A DNA stretch of 64,000 bases from Onthophagus taurus (GCF_036711975.1 NC_091966.1:39997501-40061500); one strand, 5' to 3'. Shown: positions 12,087 to 23,924, counted from the first letter of the stretch. A program made the numbers and translations. The notes: generated by a model from the sequence alone, not told the origin.

Positions 12087-13440
12087 TAGTAATAGTGCTA
12101 ATGTAGAACTACAGCTAACACTATACCTAGAACTAGACACATTTGGGTTTAGCCGCACGTCTCTAAAGATGGCTAAACCCGAATGATTCTAGTTCTAGGT
12201 ATAATGTTAGTTCTGCATAGTAACAGTGTTAATATGAAACTAGAACTAGCACTATAGCTAGAACTAGAAACATTTGGGTTTAGCCGCACGTCTCTAAAGA
12301 CGGCTAAACCCGAATGATTCTAGTTCTAGGTATAGTGTTAGTTCTGTATGGTAACAGTGCTAGTGTAAAACTAGAGCTGACACTATACCTAGAACTAGAA
12401 ACATTTGGGTTTAGCCGCACGTCTCTAAAGATGGCTAAACCCGACTGATTCTAGTTCTAGGTATAATGTTAGTTCTGCATAGTAACAGTGCTAATGTGAA
12501 ACTAGAGCTAACACTATAGCTAGAACTAGAAACATTTGGGTTTAGCCGCACGTCTCTAAAGACGGCTAAACCCGAATGATTCTAGTTCTAGGTATAGTGT
12601 TAGTTCTGTATGGTAACAGTGTTAATATGAAACTAGAACTAGCACTATAGCTAGAACTAGAAACATTTGGGTTTAGCCGCACGTCTCTAAAGACGGCTAA
12701 ACCCGAATGATTCTAGTTCTAGGTATAGTGTTAGTTCTGTATGGTAACAGTGCTAGTGTAAAACTAGAGCTGACACTATACCTAGAACTAGAAACATTTG
12801 GGTTTAGCCGCACGTCTCTAAAGATGGCTAAACCCGACTGATTCTAGTTCTAGGTATAATGTTAGTTCTGCATAGTAACAGTGCTAATGTGAAACTAGAG
12901 CTAACACTATAGCTAGAACTAGAAACATTTGGGTTTAGCCGCACGTCTCTAAAGACGGCTAAACCCGAATGATTCTAGTTCTAGGTATAGTGTTAGTTCT
13001 GTATGGTAATAATGCTAGTGTAAAACTAGAGCTCACACTATATCTAGAACTAGAATCATTTGGGTTTAGCCGCACGTCTCTAAAGACGGCTAAACCCGAA
13101 TGATTCTGGTTCTAGGTATAGTGTTAGTTCTACATAGTAATAGTGCTAGTGTAAAACTAGAGCTAACACTATACCTAGAACTAGAAACATTTGGGTTTAG
13201 CCGCACGTCTCTAAAGACGGCTAAACCCAAATGTTTCTAGTTCTAGGTCTAACGTTAGTTCTTGTGACAGTGCAAGTGTAAAACAAGAACTAACACTATA
13301 CCTGGAACTAGAAACATTTGGGTTTAGCCGCACGTCTCTAAAGACGGCTAAACCCGTCTAGGTATAGTGTTAATTCTAGTTTTATACTAGCACTGTTAGT
13401 TTCAATTTGTATTCAGCGTTAGTTCGAATCATAAAATCAC
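12087..13440. repeat. CTAG-dyad satellite, main array, ~130-bp monomer, ~10 copies
   Basis: The marker CACGTCTCTAAAGA recurs near 12157, 12288, 12420, 12549, 12681, 12813, 12941, 13073, 13205 and 13337, giving a monomer of about 130 bp. Each monomer has two dyads: GTTTAGCCG / CGGCTAAAC around the CACGTCTCTAAAGA loop, and CTAACACTATACCTAG / CTAGGTATAGTGTTAG around a TAACAGTGCTA spacer. Two different monomers alternate for part of the array, suggesting a higher-order dimer of about 260-390 bp. Copies are highly similar, so this array is younger or more homogenised than the dispersed blocks. Confidence 0.9.
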
Positions 13441-14985
13441 TGGAATAAAAAAAGTTGCCTTACAGAACGGATTCAAATAGTTTATTCTTTGAAAAATTTA
13501 ACATATAGAAGTTAAAGGTGAAGTAATTCCATAGTAGTGCAGTTCGAGTTACAAGAAGAATCGTGATAGTAAAATTCGATATAGAGAGATAAAAACACAT
13601 TTGAAACCTGGTAAAACGCTTGAGCTTACGAAAATTATTCGACTTAGAGAATAATTCGAAATATAGAAGTTCGAATTAGTGGAAATTTTATTGTATTTAC
13701 GTTGGTAGGATGGAAAATTTTTAGGTTCTTGGATTTGAAATGGATTAAAATATAATGATTAGATTCTAATTTATTCTACGAATTTATTTTTTATTTAGCT
13801 CACATCAGATTAAAGCGGTTAATTCCAGTTATTTAAGTTCCTGCTTCTATACTAAATTCGTCTGATTATTTTCCCATCTAAACTAAAAATAAAAATGGTA
13901 CGGTGTTTATCGCTGTGAAAATCAAATATTTAGGTAGGAAAATTCGCGAAAATATTAATTTTTTTTATATTTTAAACAAAAAGTTGGAATTTTAATCAAA
14001 TAAAAAGAAGATTTTATTTTCAATTAAATTAATATAAAGACGTCCATATGGTGAATATTCGTGATTTTCTATTTGTTATATCTGTGAAATTTGTGAAATT
14101 AATAATAGAAACTAAGATACCGTTTAAACGTTTAACCTTTCACTAAAGATATTTGTCGTCTGGGAAATTTTCTAAAAAACAACACTACACTTGTCTACTT
14201 AATATGTTTGATTTTTTTTTTTGCAATAACCCATGTTGTTTGATGAAAGCGATTAACCTCGATAAACTGGAGATGTTAATTATGTTTTGCAACAAACGTC
14301 GATTTTGACATTAAATACGTCCTCCATAGTGTTGATGATTTTTGTGACATCGTTTTTTGATTAAACTAGGTCGTGAACACGTAGTTTGAATAAATTGTAA
14401 ATTTTTGTGAGAATGTTATTGTACAATTCCACTACATCTTGTTTGTTGTAAACACAACTATCTTATCAAGTTAATTTTTTACTAATTTTTGGATTAATAT
14501 CTTGATATTTTATCAGTAGACGATTGAATAAAAATGACAAGGTACTTTAATTGCAATTGATGATAAAAATCAGGATTGAACATCCATTTGACTAAGAATG
14601 ATTTATAATCTTTATAAAATATTTTTCTTCCTATCAGATAACTGAAATTAATCTAAACCTAAATAAACCTTGAGTACATCAATTGGTTTTTCAAAATTCA
14701 ATTAATTACCAAATTCTTTTATAAAAATATCAAAGAGAATCTATTGTTTGTCTTTGGTTCTAGACAAATTTTTTTATAAATGTTGCCATCTTTATAAAGC
14801 TTGATTAACTTAGCAATGAAGTGGTCAGTTCTTCGTGTAGCCAAAATTGCCTTTTTCTCGCGGGTCTTAGAGCACGTGCATTTGTTACCAACCCCACCGT
14901 TTTTGCTGGAGAATATTATAAATAACCAAATATGAAATTTATTTCAGCTCAAAATGCATCAAAAATATTTTGTCTTGTTGGTATA
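13441..14985. other. No gene recognised
   Basis: AT-rich, stop-dense sequence on both strands. I see no exon, RNA gene or clear repeat. Confidence 0.5.
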
Positions 14986-15545
14986 ATGGTAGCTCTAGTT
15001 TTACATTAGCACTGTTACTATGCAGAACTAACACTATACCTAGAACTAGAATAATTCGGGTTTAGCCGTCTTTAGAGACGTGCGGCTAAACCCAAATGTT
15101 TCTAGTTCTAGCTATAGTGTTAGCTCTAGTTTTACACTAGCATTATTACCATACAGAACTAACAAAAATTAGTTGAACGAATGTTTAGTAACAGTATTAG
15201 TGTAAAACTAGAGCTCACACTATATCTAGAACTAGAATCATTTGGGTTTAGCCGCACGTCTCTAAAGACGGCTAAACCCAAATGTTTCTAGTTCTAGCTC
15301 TAACGTTAGTTCTAGTGACAGTGCTAGTGTAAAACCAGAATTAACACTATACCTAGAACTAGAATCATTCGGGTTTAGCCGTCGTTAGTTCTTGTGACAG
15401 TGCAAGTGTAAAACAAGAACTAACACTATATCTAGAACTAGAATCATTTGGGTTTAGCCGCAAGTCTCTAAAGATGGCTAAACCCAAATGTTTCTAGTTC
15501 CAGGTATAGAGTTCTAGTTTTAATTGTTGTTCAGCGCTAGATTGT
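14986..15545. repeat. CTAG-dyad satellite block 4
   Basis: Three to four diverged monomers of the same dyad satellite, with altered spacers such as TTCTTGTGACAGTGC also seen at the end of the main array. Flanks are unrelated AT-rich DNA. Confidence 0.85.
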
Positions 15546-16784
15546 TGTATATTTTTATTGAAGTAGTTGAAAGATTAAATTTTTTTCTTTAGAGCTGAAA
15601 TTCAACTAATTTTTCTCTAACTGAAGTCGAGTTAGGGAAATTTTACTGTATTTAAACATTCAAAACAAATTACCGATTATTTATTTATTTTTAAATCGAA
15701 TTCTATATTTTCTAGAAAAAAAATTTGAAACGTAAAACTTTACCACACCATTACACACCAATCTATTTCCTGACCTTTGTTATACAGTTCAACTTATTGT
15801 AAGGTAATTTCGAACGCGTAGCAACGCCAGTAACCATTTCAAAATGATTTCATCGGGCACGATATTAGTTAATTAAATGTTACTTCGTTTTCTTTATGCA
15901 TCACCGATCAAGTGTATTAAAAATTGAAATACACGGAAAAGCGCAACGAACATTCAAAGAAAAAAATAAATAATTAATAAAAGAGAAAAGAAACAAAGAA
16001 ATATGAGCTATTACGCGAATTCAAACGTATAAACGCAAAACGCCGCCTTGAAGATGACCCACTTTCTCACCGACTACCACAAGACGAATCTAAACGGTTT
16101 TGTTATGCAAGAAAAGGCAACAAAAGAGATTTTTATTATACCTAAAAAAAAAATTAAATAGAAAAAAGGAAGTTAAGGTTGAATGAAATAAAATGTTAAA
16201 TAAAAATGATTCAAAACCGAAATAACAAAGAACACGCGTGGCCATTGTTATAATAGGAAATCGTGGTTTTTATTCAAAATAAACCTCATTATCGAATGAG
16301 GTTAGTTAAACTTTAAGTAAAAAAACATGCTTAAAGAAACCTTTTTGCGTTTACGCAATACAACATACATATTTATTATTATTATTACACGGGTTAAGGA
16401 TTTTTTTTAAAGAAACAAAATAGGATAGTTTCTAAAAGAATAAAAAGGTCAATGACTTTACTTTTCAAATGCACGAAATATTGACTTAACAAATACAATT
16501 CATTCAGCAAAGTTATTAACACGCAATTTAACGATTCGGTGCCATACGTTTTATTTTAATGATAACTCAACACATTTAAGTAGAAAATTGATCTAATTAA
16601 TAGGAGTGGATATTCAAATTAAAATACAAAGTGTTTAAAAAGTCAATTAAATTATTGATTTTTTTTATAACTTAAAAAAACAAAGTTAACATCACTAAAT
16701 ATATAATATGTATGTTATTCTATTGTATATAACGATGTTATCATATAGAGCTATATCACTAATGCCAATAGTATTTGAAAAGCT
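15546..16784. other. No gene recognised; small CG-containing island near 16035-16100
   Basis: Mostly AT-rich. A short stretch around 16035-16100 (AACGCCGCCTTGAAGATGACC) is richer in G+C and could be an exon or regulatory piece. No flanking splice logic or recognisable protein supports this. Confidence 0.3.
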
Positions 16785-17240
16785 GCTGATACCAGTTTAG
16801 CTTCAGACAAAAGCATTTAACAATCGACCAAGTACATCGTATTACAGACGTCATAGAGAGAACACTCGAAGAGAAACAAGTTTGCACTGCTCCTAGATGT
16901 AATACAGAAGTTTGATAATGTATGGCACAAACGCCTGATTTAGAAGCTCAACATAGTCTTATCAGGACAATGTGCAGAAATGTTGCCATTGTATATAACC
17001 GATAGACTGATAAACAAGAGGATGCATATTCAGTCTTAAAGGAAGTGCAAGCTGAAGCACTTCAAGGAAGTGTCCTTGGGCCTCTGCTGTATATCCTGTA
17101 TACCAGCAATATTGCTATACAATCTACCTTTAACTATTAATGGAAAAATAGTTCCGTATAAAAAATACTTAGGCAAGACACTTGACAAGTGTCCCAAGTC
17201 ATATAAATGGCTTATCGAAAAACATTCCAAACAATCATTG
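16785..17240 (+). pseudogene. Jockey-like LINE reverse transcriptase, 5' fragment
   Basis: Reading across frames gives VHRITDVIERTLEEKQV, a degraded LLDV-x-x-x-FDNVWHKRLI block (the first catalytic Asp region, FDKVWH in intact elements), then a region equivalent to VPQGSVLGPLLYILYT near 17065-17105, and LPLTINGKIVPYKKYLG near 17127-17175. This is the order of Jockey-clade ORF2. The YADD region is missing, apparently deleted between 17105 and 17125, and stops are present. The 3' continuation resumes at 17840 after an inserted transposon. Confidence 0.8.
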
Positions 17241-17242
17241 TA

Positions 17243-17825
17243 CAGAGTGTGTCATGGGTGGCGGATATTTTAGGAATGCACCGCACTCAGGACATGAAGG
17301 AGATAAAAAGGTGAGGACGGTAGCCTTCAACTCCCATCAAGTTGCCATACAGTATTCCTCATGCCAATGTGGAGTCGAGAACATCGCGTGTTTGCTTATG
17401 ACGCGTACCATCTCATCTTCTCATTTCGCAATACCATTCCAAGGATTAATGCACTGAGAACGACAGGTTCTTTATAGAACAGAAAATCCGGACCTGCCAG
17501 AACTACCAAAACACCAGCGAATGTGGATCGAGTAAGAGAGGCAATAAATCGAAGTCCTAATCGCTCTGTTAGGCAGCGCTCTGCAGAAATGCGATTGAAT
17601 CAAAATATTGTCCATCGAATTTTACACAAAGACTTACGTTTGAAGAATTGAAGACTACAATAAGTAACAAAATCGCAAAACTAGGTGAAGAAATTTTGAC
17701 AAAAGTCCAAGCTAACTTTCGTAAGCATTCCATAATGGCATAGTTTAACGGTTCTTTCTCTGGAAATAAATTTTGATCTTTTAAAAAGTCTGCTGAAAAA
17801 AATCCGTTTCCCGTGACTCACCTTG
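17243..17825 (+). mobile_element. Short DNA transposon with DUF4817-type HTH fragment, inserted in the LINE
   Basis: The ends are inverted repeats: CAGAGTGTGTCATGGG at 17243 and CCCGTGACTCACCTTG at the right, both flanked by TA (17241-17242 and 17826-17827). Inside, a frameshifted reading from about 17360 gives a peptide with WSREHRVFAYDAY, then NTIPRINALRTTGS, then NVDRVREAINRSPNRSVRQR. It ends with a segment like VHRILHKDLRLK. This matches the helix-turn-helix N-terminal region (DUF4817-like) found in many arthropod mariner-type elements. The DDE domain is deleted. Confidence 0.75.
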
Positions 17826-17827
17826 TA

Positions 17828-18215
17828 TAGCAAAACTATGGGATACAACAACATGTTAAAATCTATATAGCAATATGGTATATTCTGGGGGTATGCAAAA
17901 GATAACCATGTCCAAGTAATACAGACAGTCTAAAATAAAGCACTACGTGCTTTATGATATCACACAGAGATCTAAATATTTTCATGGTCAAGGAAGGAAT
18001 CAAAAGATACACAAAGAAGCACGAATTCTTGATGTCAATCATCTGTACATTTTGGCACCAAAAAAGAAATACCAAAAATTCAGGCTGAAGAAAAGGAAAA
18101 AACGCCAAAACATTTTCGAAAAAAACTGGAAAAGGAAAATCAATGATGAAAAGAATTTTAAATGTTTTTACTGTGTTCTCGATAATTGCTATAATTGTAA
18201 AGTGCAAAACTTATA
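17828..18215 (+). pseudogene. Jockey-like LINE, 3' fragment
   Basis: The reading resumes the LINE with a peptide matching the typical YGIQLWG...N...IQ..QNK.LR motif (here YGIFWGYAKDNHVQVIQ with QNKALRAL), then MVKEGIKRYTKKHEF, the usual C-terminal VKEEIKRY segment of Jockey ORF2. It is collinear with the 5' fragment at 16785-17240 across the inserted transposon. Confidence 0.75.
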
Positions 18216-18239
18216 GTAGTAATAAAAAATATAAAACCA

Positions 18240-18790
18240 CAAGTACTCGACGAAAAGCTTTCAAAATACATGACACTAACACCATCTTACTCTTTTATCG
18301 GACATTCTTACAGAATAAGTAGACGCATTTATGGACTCATGGACATACCCAGGTTTTTGTCTCAGAGTACTTATGAACCCCTTCTAAAAGTATATACAAT
18401 TGTTTTGCTTGTGATGACAAACTCTTTACAAAAACCGTCAATGAAGAGATTCGACAAACTTCCAAAGAGATAAATCTACTAGACAAATGGAAATTAATGG
18501 TTTTGTAAGAAAGAACAAAGAAAAAAAGATTAACTTCCTCGCACGGTATTGCGTTAATTATTAGATATCATACTGGTAAAGTCCTAGACATGAATAGTTA
18601 CAAAAAGCATAACTTCACGGCATATCATTAAGGTTTTGTTCGTAAAATAAAAATGAATATTGTCCTTGAACTGTTCCGAAACTTTGTGTGATGTGAAATA
18701 CACTAATTACATCGGAGACGGCGAGTCAAAAAAAAAATGTTTTAATGTATGATTATGACACATTACAGACTGATGTATTGAAGACTATTA
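18240..18790 (+). pseudogene. Mutator-like transposase relic
   Basis: Fragments in several frames read YGLMDIPRFLSQSTYEPLL, VNEEIRQTSKEI, SSHGIALIIRYHTGKVLDM and DVKYTNYIGDGESK. In insect Mutator-like transposases the same order occurs: a DMPPP/S-type segment, a domain with TGKVLD, and a YT-x-x-GDGDSK motif containing a catalytic acidic residue. It is interrupted by stops and frameshifts. Family assignment is from memory of the motif order. Confidence 0.5.
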
Positions 18791-19512
18791 AACATTTTTA
18801 TGAGGATTTGAGTAATAAAGAATTATTGCAACAATGTCTTGTTTTGGAAAAAACTTATTACTTGTAGTTCAAATTAGTGAAAAAGGTATGTTGAGAACAA
18901 TGATCCCGATAAAACAATGTTCAAATTTTGTCGACGCAGTTCATAGTTTTTAATACACAAAGCTATTTACATTTAAGATAGGCAAATAACCTACGAGCCA
19001 CTGTATATTTAACTCTTCAAAGTAACAAAAGATATAATACTTCTTCAAATGCGTTCACACCTTTTATTTACATTTCTTGTCGGAGCCGGCGATCCTGCTC
19101 ATTCGGGAATGTTTGCTTATTTAGACCACTCCCAGGCAAAGGATCGGAAGTACTGCATGTTGGTTTTTAAATATAAATTACAGGTTCTATTACGTTATAG
19201 AATAACGAAATAAATTAATACAAAATACATAATTTATGCATTAATTTTTTATTGTATCAACTAGCGCCATCTGTTAAAATCTATTACCATTAAATAACAT
19301 TTACATTTATTGCCAGATATCTCAGATCATGAATTTATCCACTATCAATTGAGGGGCTAATTAAAAACTATAGAGAATATAATCATTATTTATCGAATAA
19401 AGATTCTCAACTTTTATAATTAGTATTATTTAATGATTTTCTTTCCATTTTATATTCAATGTAAATAAAATTCGATTTTTGCACTTCAAATGGATTATTT
19501 TATTTATTCCTT

Positions 19513-19557
19513 TTTCTCTACCGGTTTCGCCACATATTATAGCATCATCAGGAGACG
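19513..19557 (-). ncRNA. Hammerhead-ribozyme-like motif, left arm
   Basis: On the minus strand: stem I strand GUCUC, core CUGAUGA, one extra U, stem II GCUAU/GUGGC (with a mispair) around a short AU loop, GAA, a minimal self-complementary stem III ACCGGU, A at the cleavage-site position, then GAGAAA pairing with stem I. The extra U between the core and stem II departs from the consensus, so activity is uncertain. Confidence 0.45.
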
Positions 19558-19684
19558 TTTTATAAAATTCTTAATACTCTCCAATCTTAATTCTCTAAAG
19601 TTCTCAGTGTAATATGAATATGAAAACATATAAAGAAACACTCAACAACATTTATCCTAAGAATCGTTTGTAGCCAATTGACGT

Positions 19685-19730
19685 ATTCTCCTGATGATGC
19701 TACAATATGTGGCGAAACCGGTAGGGAAAA
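19685..19730 (+). ncRNA. Hammerhead-ribozyme-like motif, right arm
   Basis: Plus strand: UUCUC (stem I), CUGAUGA core, extra U, stem II GCUAC/GUGGC around AAUAU, GAA, stem III ACCGGU, A, then GGGAA pairing with stem I. Relative to the left arm, stem I changes from U-A to U-G and keeps pairing. The very short stem III is typical of retroelement hammerheads that act as dimers. Confidence 0.45.
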
Positions 19731-19781
19731 AGAAATAAATAAAGTAATCCATTTGAAGTGCAAAAATCGAATTTTATTTAC

Positions 19782-21477
19782 ATTTTATAATTAGAGTTTG
19801 AAATTGCTAATAGCGATGATAAGAAATTACTTTAATGTCTTGATTTGAACAGAACAAACCAAAATATTTATAAAAAAAACTTATGTTGTTATAAATAAAT
19901 ATTGTGGATTTAAAACAATGCTGTGAAATTGAGCAAATGTGACATATCATCAAAATACAGCGAATCGGGTGGAGTTTCTGCGTGTTAATCGTGATTTTGG
20001 GTTAATTAGTAATAGAATTAACGCTTTGCCTACGCACTTTGTGTTGAATAAGCTTCCAAAGAATATTACATGGTTTTATAATAATTACAAACAGTACATA
20101 AAGCAAACATAGCAACAAAATTAGAATAATAATTGTGGCGTACCTCAAAACTTAACATAAATTCGAAGAAAAAAATAAAATTTTTATAGGTTTGTTCGTC
20201 GTTATGGACGTAGACTTAGTAGACTAAATAAACAATTAGTTTGGAACCAGTAACAAACTCTTTGAGTCAGCGTATTTGTCGAAAAAGGTTAGTGTGAGAT
20301 TCTCACGTTGCTCAGTAATCAAAGTATTTCATAAAAATGACTTTTAAAATCAAATTCGTTTAAGAATCTAAGCCTGTGATTTAATAAACATAGAACTCAG
20401 AGCAACAGTTGTTATCAAAAGATGTGTAAAGAATTTATCATGGATTATTTCAGTACGAAGAAATTGAATTTTCAGTTATTAAACATTAAAAATTTCGGAA
20501 CTTGGCGCAAACTAAAAACAGTGAGCAAACTCAAGTTCAACCTAATTCTATAATTAAAATCAGAATTCGAAGCAATATCTGTGCCATAACTGAAGAGATG
20601 CGTCAAATAAATAAGCAGCTGTGGCAAATTCTAGAATTACAAACTTTAATTTTGACATATTCCGTTCCTAATAAAGTGATAGATCTCGTCACATAAACAA
20701 CAGACACTCATCCATATAAGAAATATTTTACACCTTGATTTTTCTTTATTTCCACGAATTACCAATAAAACACGGCTATTAAGATAATTAGCAGTAGTCA
20801 TCCTGTATTTTTATAACATCTACTTAAACGTGGCTTGTTAAATTCAGTCTTAAATGAGTAATCACTTTTATGTTGCTTAATTTTGTCATTTATGTTTATA
20901 TTATTGTTACAGGAAACGTAAAATGTTACCTGATCTAATAACGAAGTTTAGGATTTAACGCACCATTGATTTTTCCAAGGTCGATTTTAAAAAAATTGCA
21001 TCACGAACAATAAAAAAATCTTTTCAATACTGAATAGTTTCTCTTCAAAAAGATTTTACGTCACAATTAACGATATTCGTTGTCATTGAAAAATTTAAGT
21101 TTAATAATTAATTTTAAAACGATAATTAATTTATAACTGTTTATTTTTTTGTTCTATTTCAAGGATTTCGTTTAAATTTACTTTCAATAATAAACTAAGC
21201 TATCATTAATAAATAAATGCTTTAGTTAACAAAATAAATAATATAATTTATAATAAGACATTTCCGGGATTTACTTAACATAAAGGAATTTATAAATTAA
21301 TAACTTTCTATACAAGATTTTTATGTTGACACACCACATTTAAAGCACCTTATACATTTGGCTCAATACCAAAACTATTTATTACCCATATTAAGAACAC
21401 ACGTGGATAGGGACGAACTTCTCCAATTGAAATTCTCATCAATTAACCTTGTTTATTTCCATCAGATCTATTAATAT
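19782..21477. other. No gene recognised
   Basis: AT-rich and stop-dense. Short open frames here (for example near 20502) look random. No repeat or RNA gene was recognised. Confidence 0.45.
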
Positions 21478-21500
21478 TTAATTTTGTAATGAATTTTTAC

Positions 21501-21696
21501 CTTCAAATGATTCCTTTCCCACTCTTTGCTTATTAACAGGTTGCGGGCTAAATTTGGCAAACCATCTCAAGAATCTACAAGCGTGAGTAGATCCGGAAGA
21601 AGCGGACCTGCAGCCCTGCGAGGGCCGATCGGGCTGCAGGACAGTCGTTAATCCATCGGATCCCGGCAGTGGCCGGTATCGGCTATAAGGTGACAT
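21501..21696 (-). CDS. Orphan GC-rich first coding exon, protein unknown
   Basis: On the minus strand an open frame has a single usable ATG at 21696, preceded in frame by a TGA at about 21747. It encodes about 65 residues beginning MSPYSRYRPLPGSDGLTTV and ending VNKQRVGKESFEG. It stops at a good donor, GAAG|GTAAAA, at 21500/21501. It contains a short basic-aromatic stretch CRFLRWFAKF. Base composition is far richer in G+C than the surroundings, and the coding quality is clear to the eye. I do not recognise the family. The rest of the gene would lie to the left with large introns, but no continuation was identified in the window. Confidence 0.5.
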
Positions 21697-21954
21697 CAAA
21701 CAGTAGCAAAAACGGCCGATCACTAATACCACAACCCGCGATGTTCAACATAACAACAACACCAACGCGAAATCTCAAACACTTATTGATATCATCATTG
21801 CAAATTTGATATTCCAATAAAGTTAAGAAACACTTTTTTATTTAATAATTTTTTTAATAACAAGTAATCGTGTTTATATAAAAAATTTTAAACGAAAAGT
21901 GGTCACCAAATATTATCGAAATAAAAGTTTAGTTCAAAATGTACTAAAAAAAAC

Positions 21955-22085
21955 GTTCAACTAACGGAGACCGAGGTTCATTTCTCTCTCACAGTGAACG
22001 GTGTCTATTCAGTGTGCGAACAGCAGCAGCGGTGGTAGTTGTGGAAGGAAAACGACGCATGCGTTACAAAGGTACACTTTCTCAA
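21955..22085. promoter_or_regulatory. Candidate promoter / noncoding first exon
   Basis: A G+C-richer island contains CTATTCAGTGTGCGAAC (TCAGT is an arthropod initiator), GCAGCAGCGGTGGTAG and GACGCATGCGTTACAAAG|GTACAC, the last resembling a plus-strand splice donor. It lies just upstream of the minus-strand orphan exon, so it could also be that gene's promoter. Confidence 0.3.
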
Positions 22086-23910
22086 TGTTAAAATCAAGAG
22101 AAAGGAAGATTTTAATGTAACATAAAGTTGAATAAAAATAGTTTACTTACATATTAATAAGGAAAACGTATAATCTTATTTAAACTTTAAAACAATTTAG
22201 GTACATTCACGTTATACTCTTAGAATTCAAGTGTAAATATAATAAAAAGATTTCCAACAGTGAATTTAGTGTTTCTTATCACAATGTCAACAATTAAGAG
22301 CAAATTGATTTACAATCTAAAGGTGTATGAACCTAGATTATTACTAGATAAATGTAGTGAGGAGAAAACACAAAAAATAGAGTAAACTTAAAAACCAACG
22401 GGATTTCCGCTTTCTCGCTCGAAACAGCATATTGATCAATCTTTAGAAACACAAAGAATTGAACGTCAGATTGCGTTAGAACGTGACTAAAAGTTCTTAT
22501 GACATTTCCGTCTAAAATTTTCCCCATTCCAAATTAAAAAAATATAACAATGATGTAATGCAATAAGGGAAGACCGCTAAGAGATGCAAAACTTTATTTA
22601 AATCGTTTATACTATTAATGAGTAATCCCAAACATTGTATTTCTAGACTTTCAAGTATTCAAGGCATGTAGCTTTATAGTCGTAAAACTTAACGTGCTTT
22701 ACAAACAATCCATAACAACATGAAGTTTTTCATTTAGATCATTTCATAGATTCTTTTCAATTGCTGAATAAGCGTTTTGAGATAGCCCAAATGAGTAAAA
22801 ACAGAGGCATTTCTTAACCTTTATGTATTTACCAAGAAAGCTGCATTGACAAAACAAGAATCGGTGACTCTCAATGTCTCACTTTTGTCATTAAGAAATA
22901 AAAAAGATCTGCTTTAACACCATAACCCCGATATAAACACGAATTTAAGTTCAGTATAACAAAGGAAGCGTCTTTGTTCTTTTTCCATTTAATCCATCAA
23001 AGCCCAAATTTTCTATCAGTCGTTCCTCTTTAATGTGAATGTTATCAAATCTTAGAATTGTAAAATTGCGGCTTCTTATCTCTATAAATTGGAAAAACAA
23101 CAACGGCACAAAATATGTTCATAAAAATTTTAAGTATTGTTGACAAAAATCGATTATGGCTATAAGAAGGGAAAGTGTGAAGTGAATTAATAAGAGGTTT
23201 TGGTGTCCCATAATCAACTTTTGATCGAATCATAAAAAGGACACGGAACTTAAAAGATTTCGTCGACCAGAATTTTCAAATTTAGAAGAGTGTTTAACAA
23301 AATGGATAGATCAGTGTAATTTATAGAATGTAATTTGCGTTGTAATTTAATAAAAATATGTGTTGAGATCAAAGTTTGTTAATAAAACGGTTTGAAATGC
23401 TTAGATTAATGATTTGCTTGAAATTTTATGTGAATATGACTCGAAAAACATAATTATTGCCGACTACTAGACTGGGTTGTTGTTTAAATGACTTCGTGAT
23501 AAAACCAGTTGATGCAACAACTATGATTACTTCCTACTGGTTTCATATTGAACATTATGTTTGGTATTCTTTCCTCATCTGTTCGAATCAGTGGTATTTC
23601 AGCTGTTTCTCTTCTATCTACTCTATTACAGCTTTCAAGCTCTTCTTGCTGCTTCTTTTCTGCTTTCAATTCTCTGACGCACTTGTTTTGTTCTCTGTCT
23701 CTTCTGGTTTTACTATTTTTCGCTATATGTGCTGCTCCTATTTTTGAATTGTGTCTAATATTGTCCTATCCAACCCGTAGATAACTTGCTTTTGTTATTC
23801 TGTTGCGTATCTATCTTGCTAGACATGGTTCCCAGATATTTATATTTTTCTATTACCTCTAGTCATTGTAATATAAAAGAATTTGTGAGATTGAGATGCT
23901 TGCATCCAAG
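22086..23910. other. No gene recognised; weak mobile-element-like ORF on minus strand near 23480-23700
   Basis: AT-rich. On the minus strand around 23700-23484 a Lys/Glu-rich open stretch (…RRDREQNKCVRELKAEKK…) could be a retrotransposon fragment, but no diagnostic motif is present. Confidence 0.3.
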
Positions 23911-23924
23911 TATTTACTTTGTTT

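Larger units (their letters stand above)
19461..19781. mobile_element. Foldback repeat with hammerhead-like arms (Penelope-like remnant?)
   Basis: A 97-bp left arm starting GTAAATAAAATTCG is mirrored almost perfectly by a right arm ending CGAATTTTATTTAC at 19781, around a 125-bp AT-rich loop. Each arm carries the consecutive blocks CTGATGATGCTA, GTGGCGAAACCGGTAG and TTGAAGTGC. CTGATGA...GAAAC is the hammerhead ribozyme core, which is known from terminal repeats of Penelope-like retroelements. No protein-coding part of such an element is present here. Confidence 0.75.

Noticed and set aside
12087-13440. CRISPR-like array (regular ~130-bp repeats)
   Set aside because: Repeats are long, adjacent and lack unique spacers; the surrounding DNA is animal, with introns and transposons. 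It is a satellite.
16617-16790. Exon upstream of the Jockey-like fragment
   Set aside because: Readable peptide before 16785 is interrupted and matches no LINE or gene motif; left unassigned.
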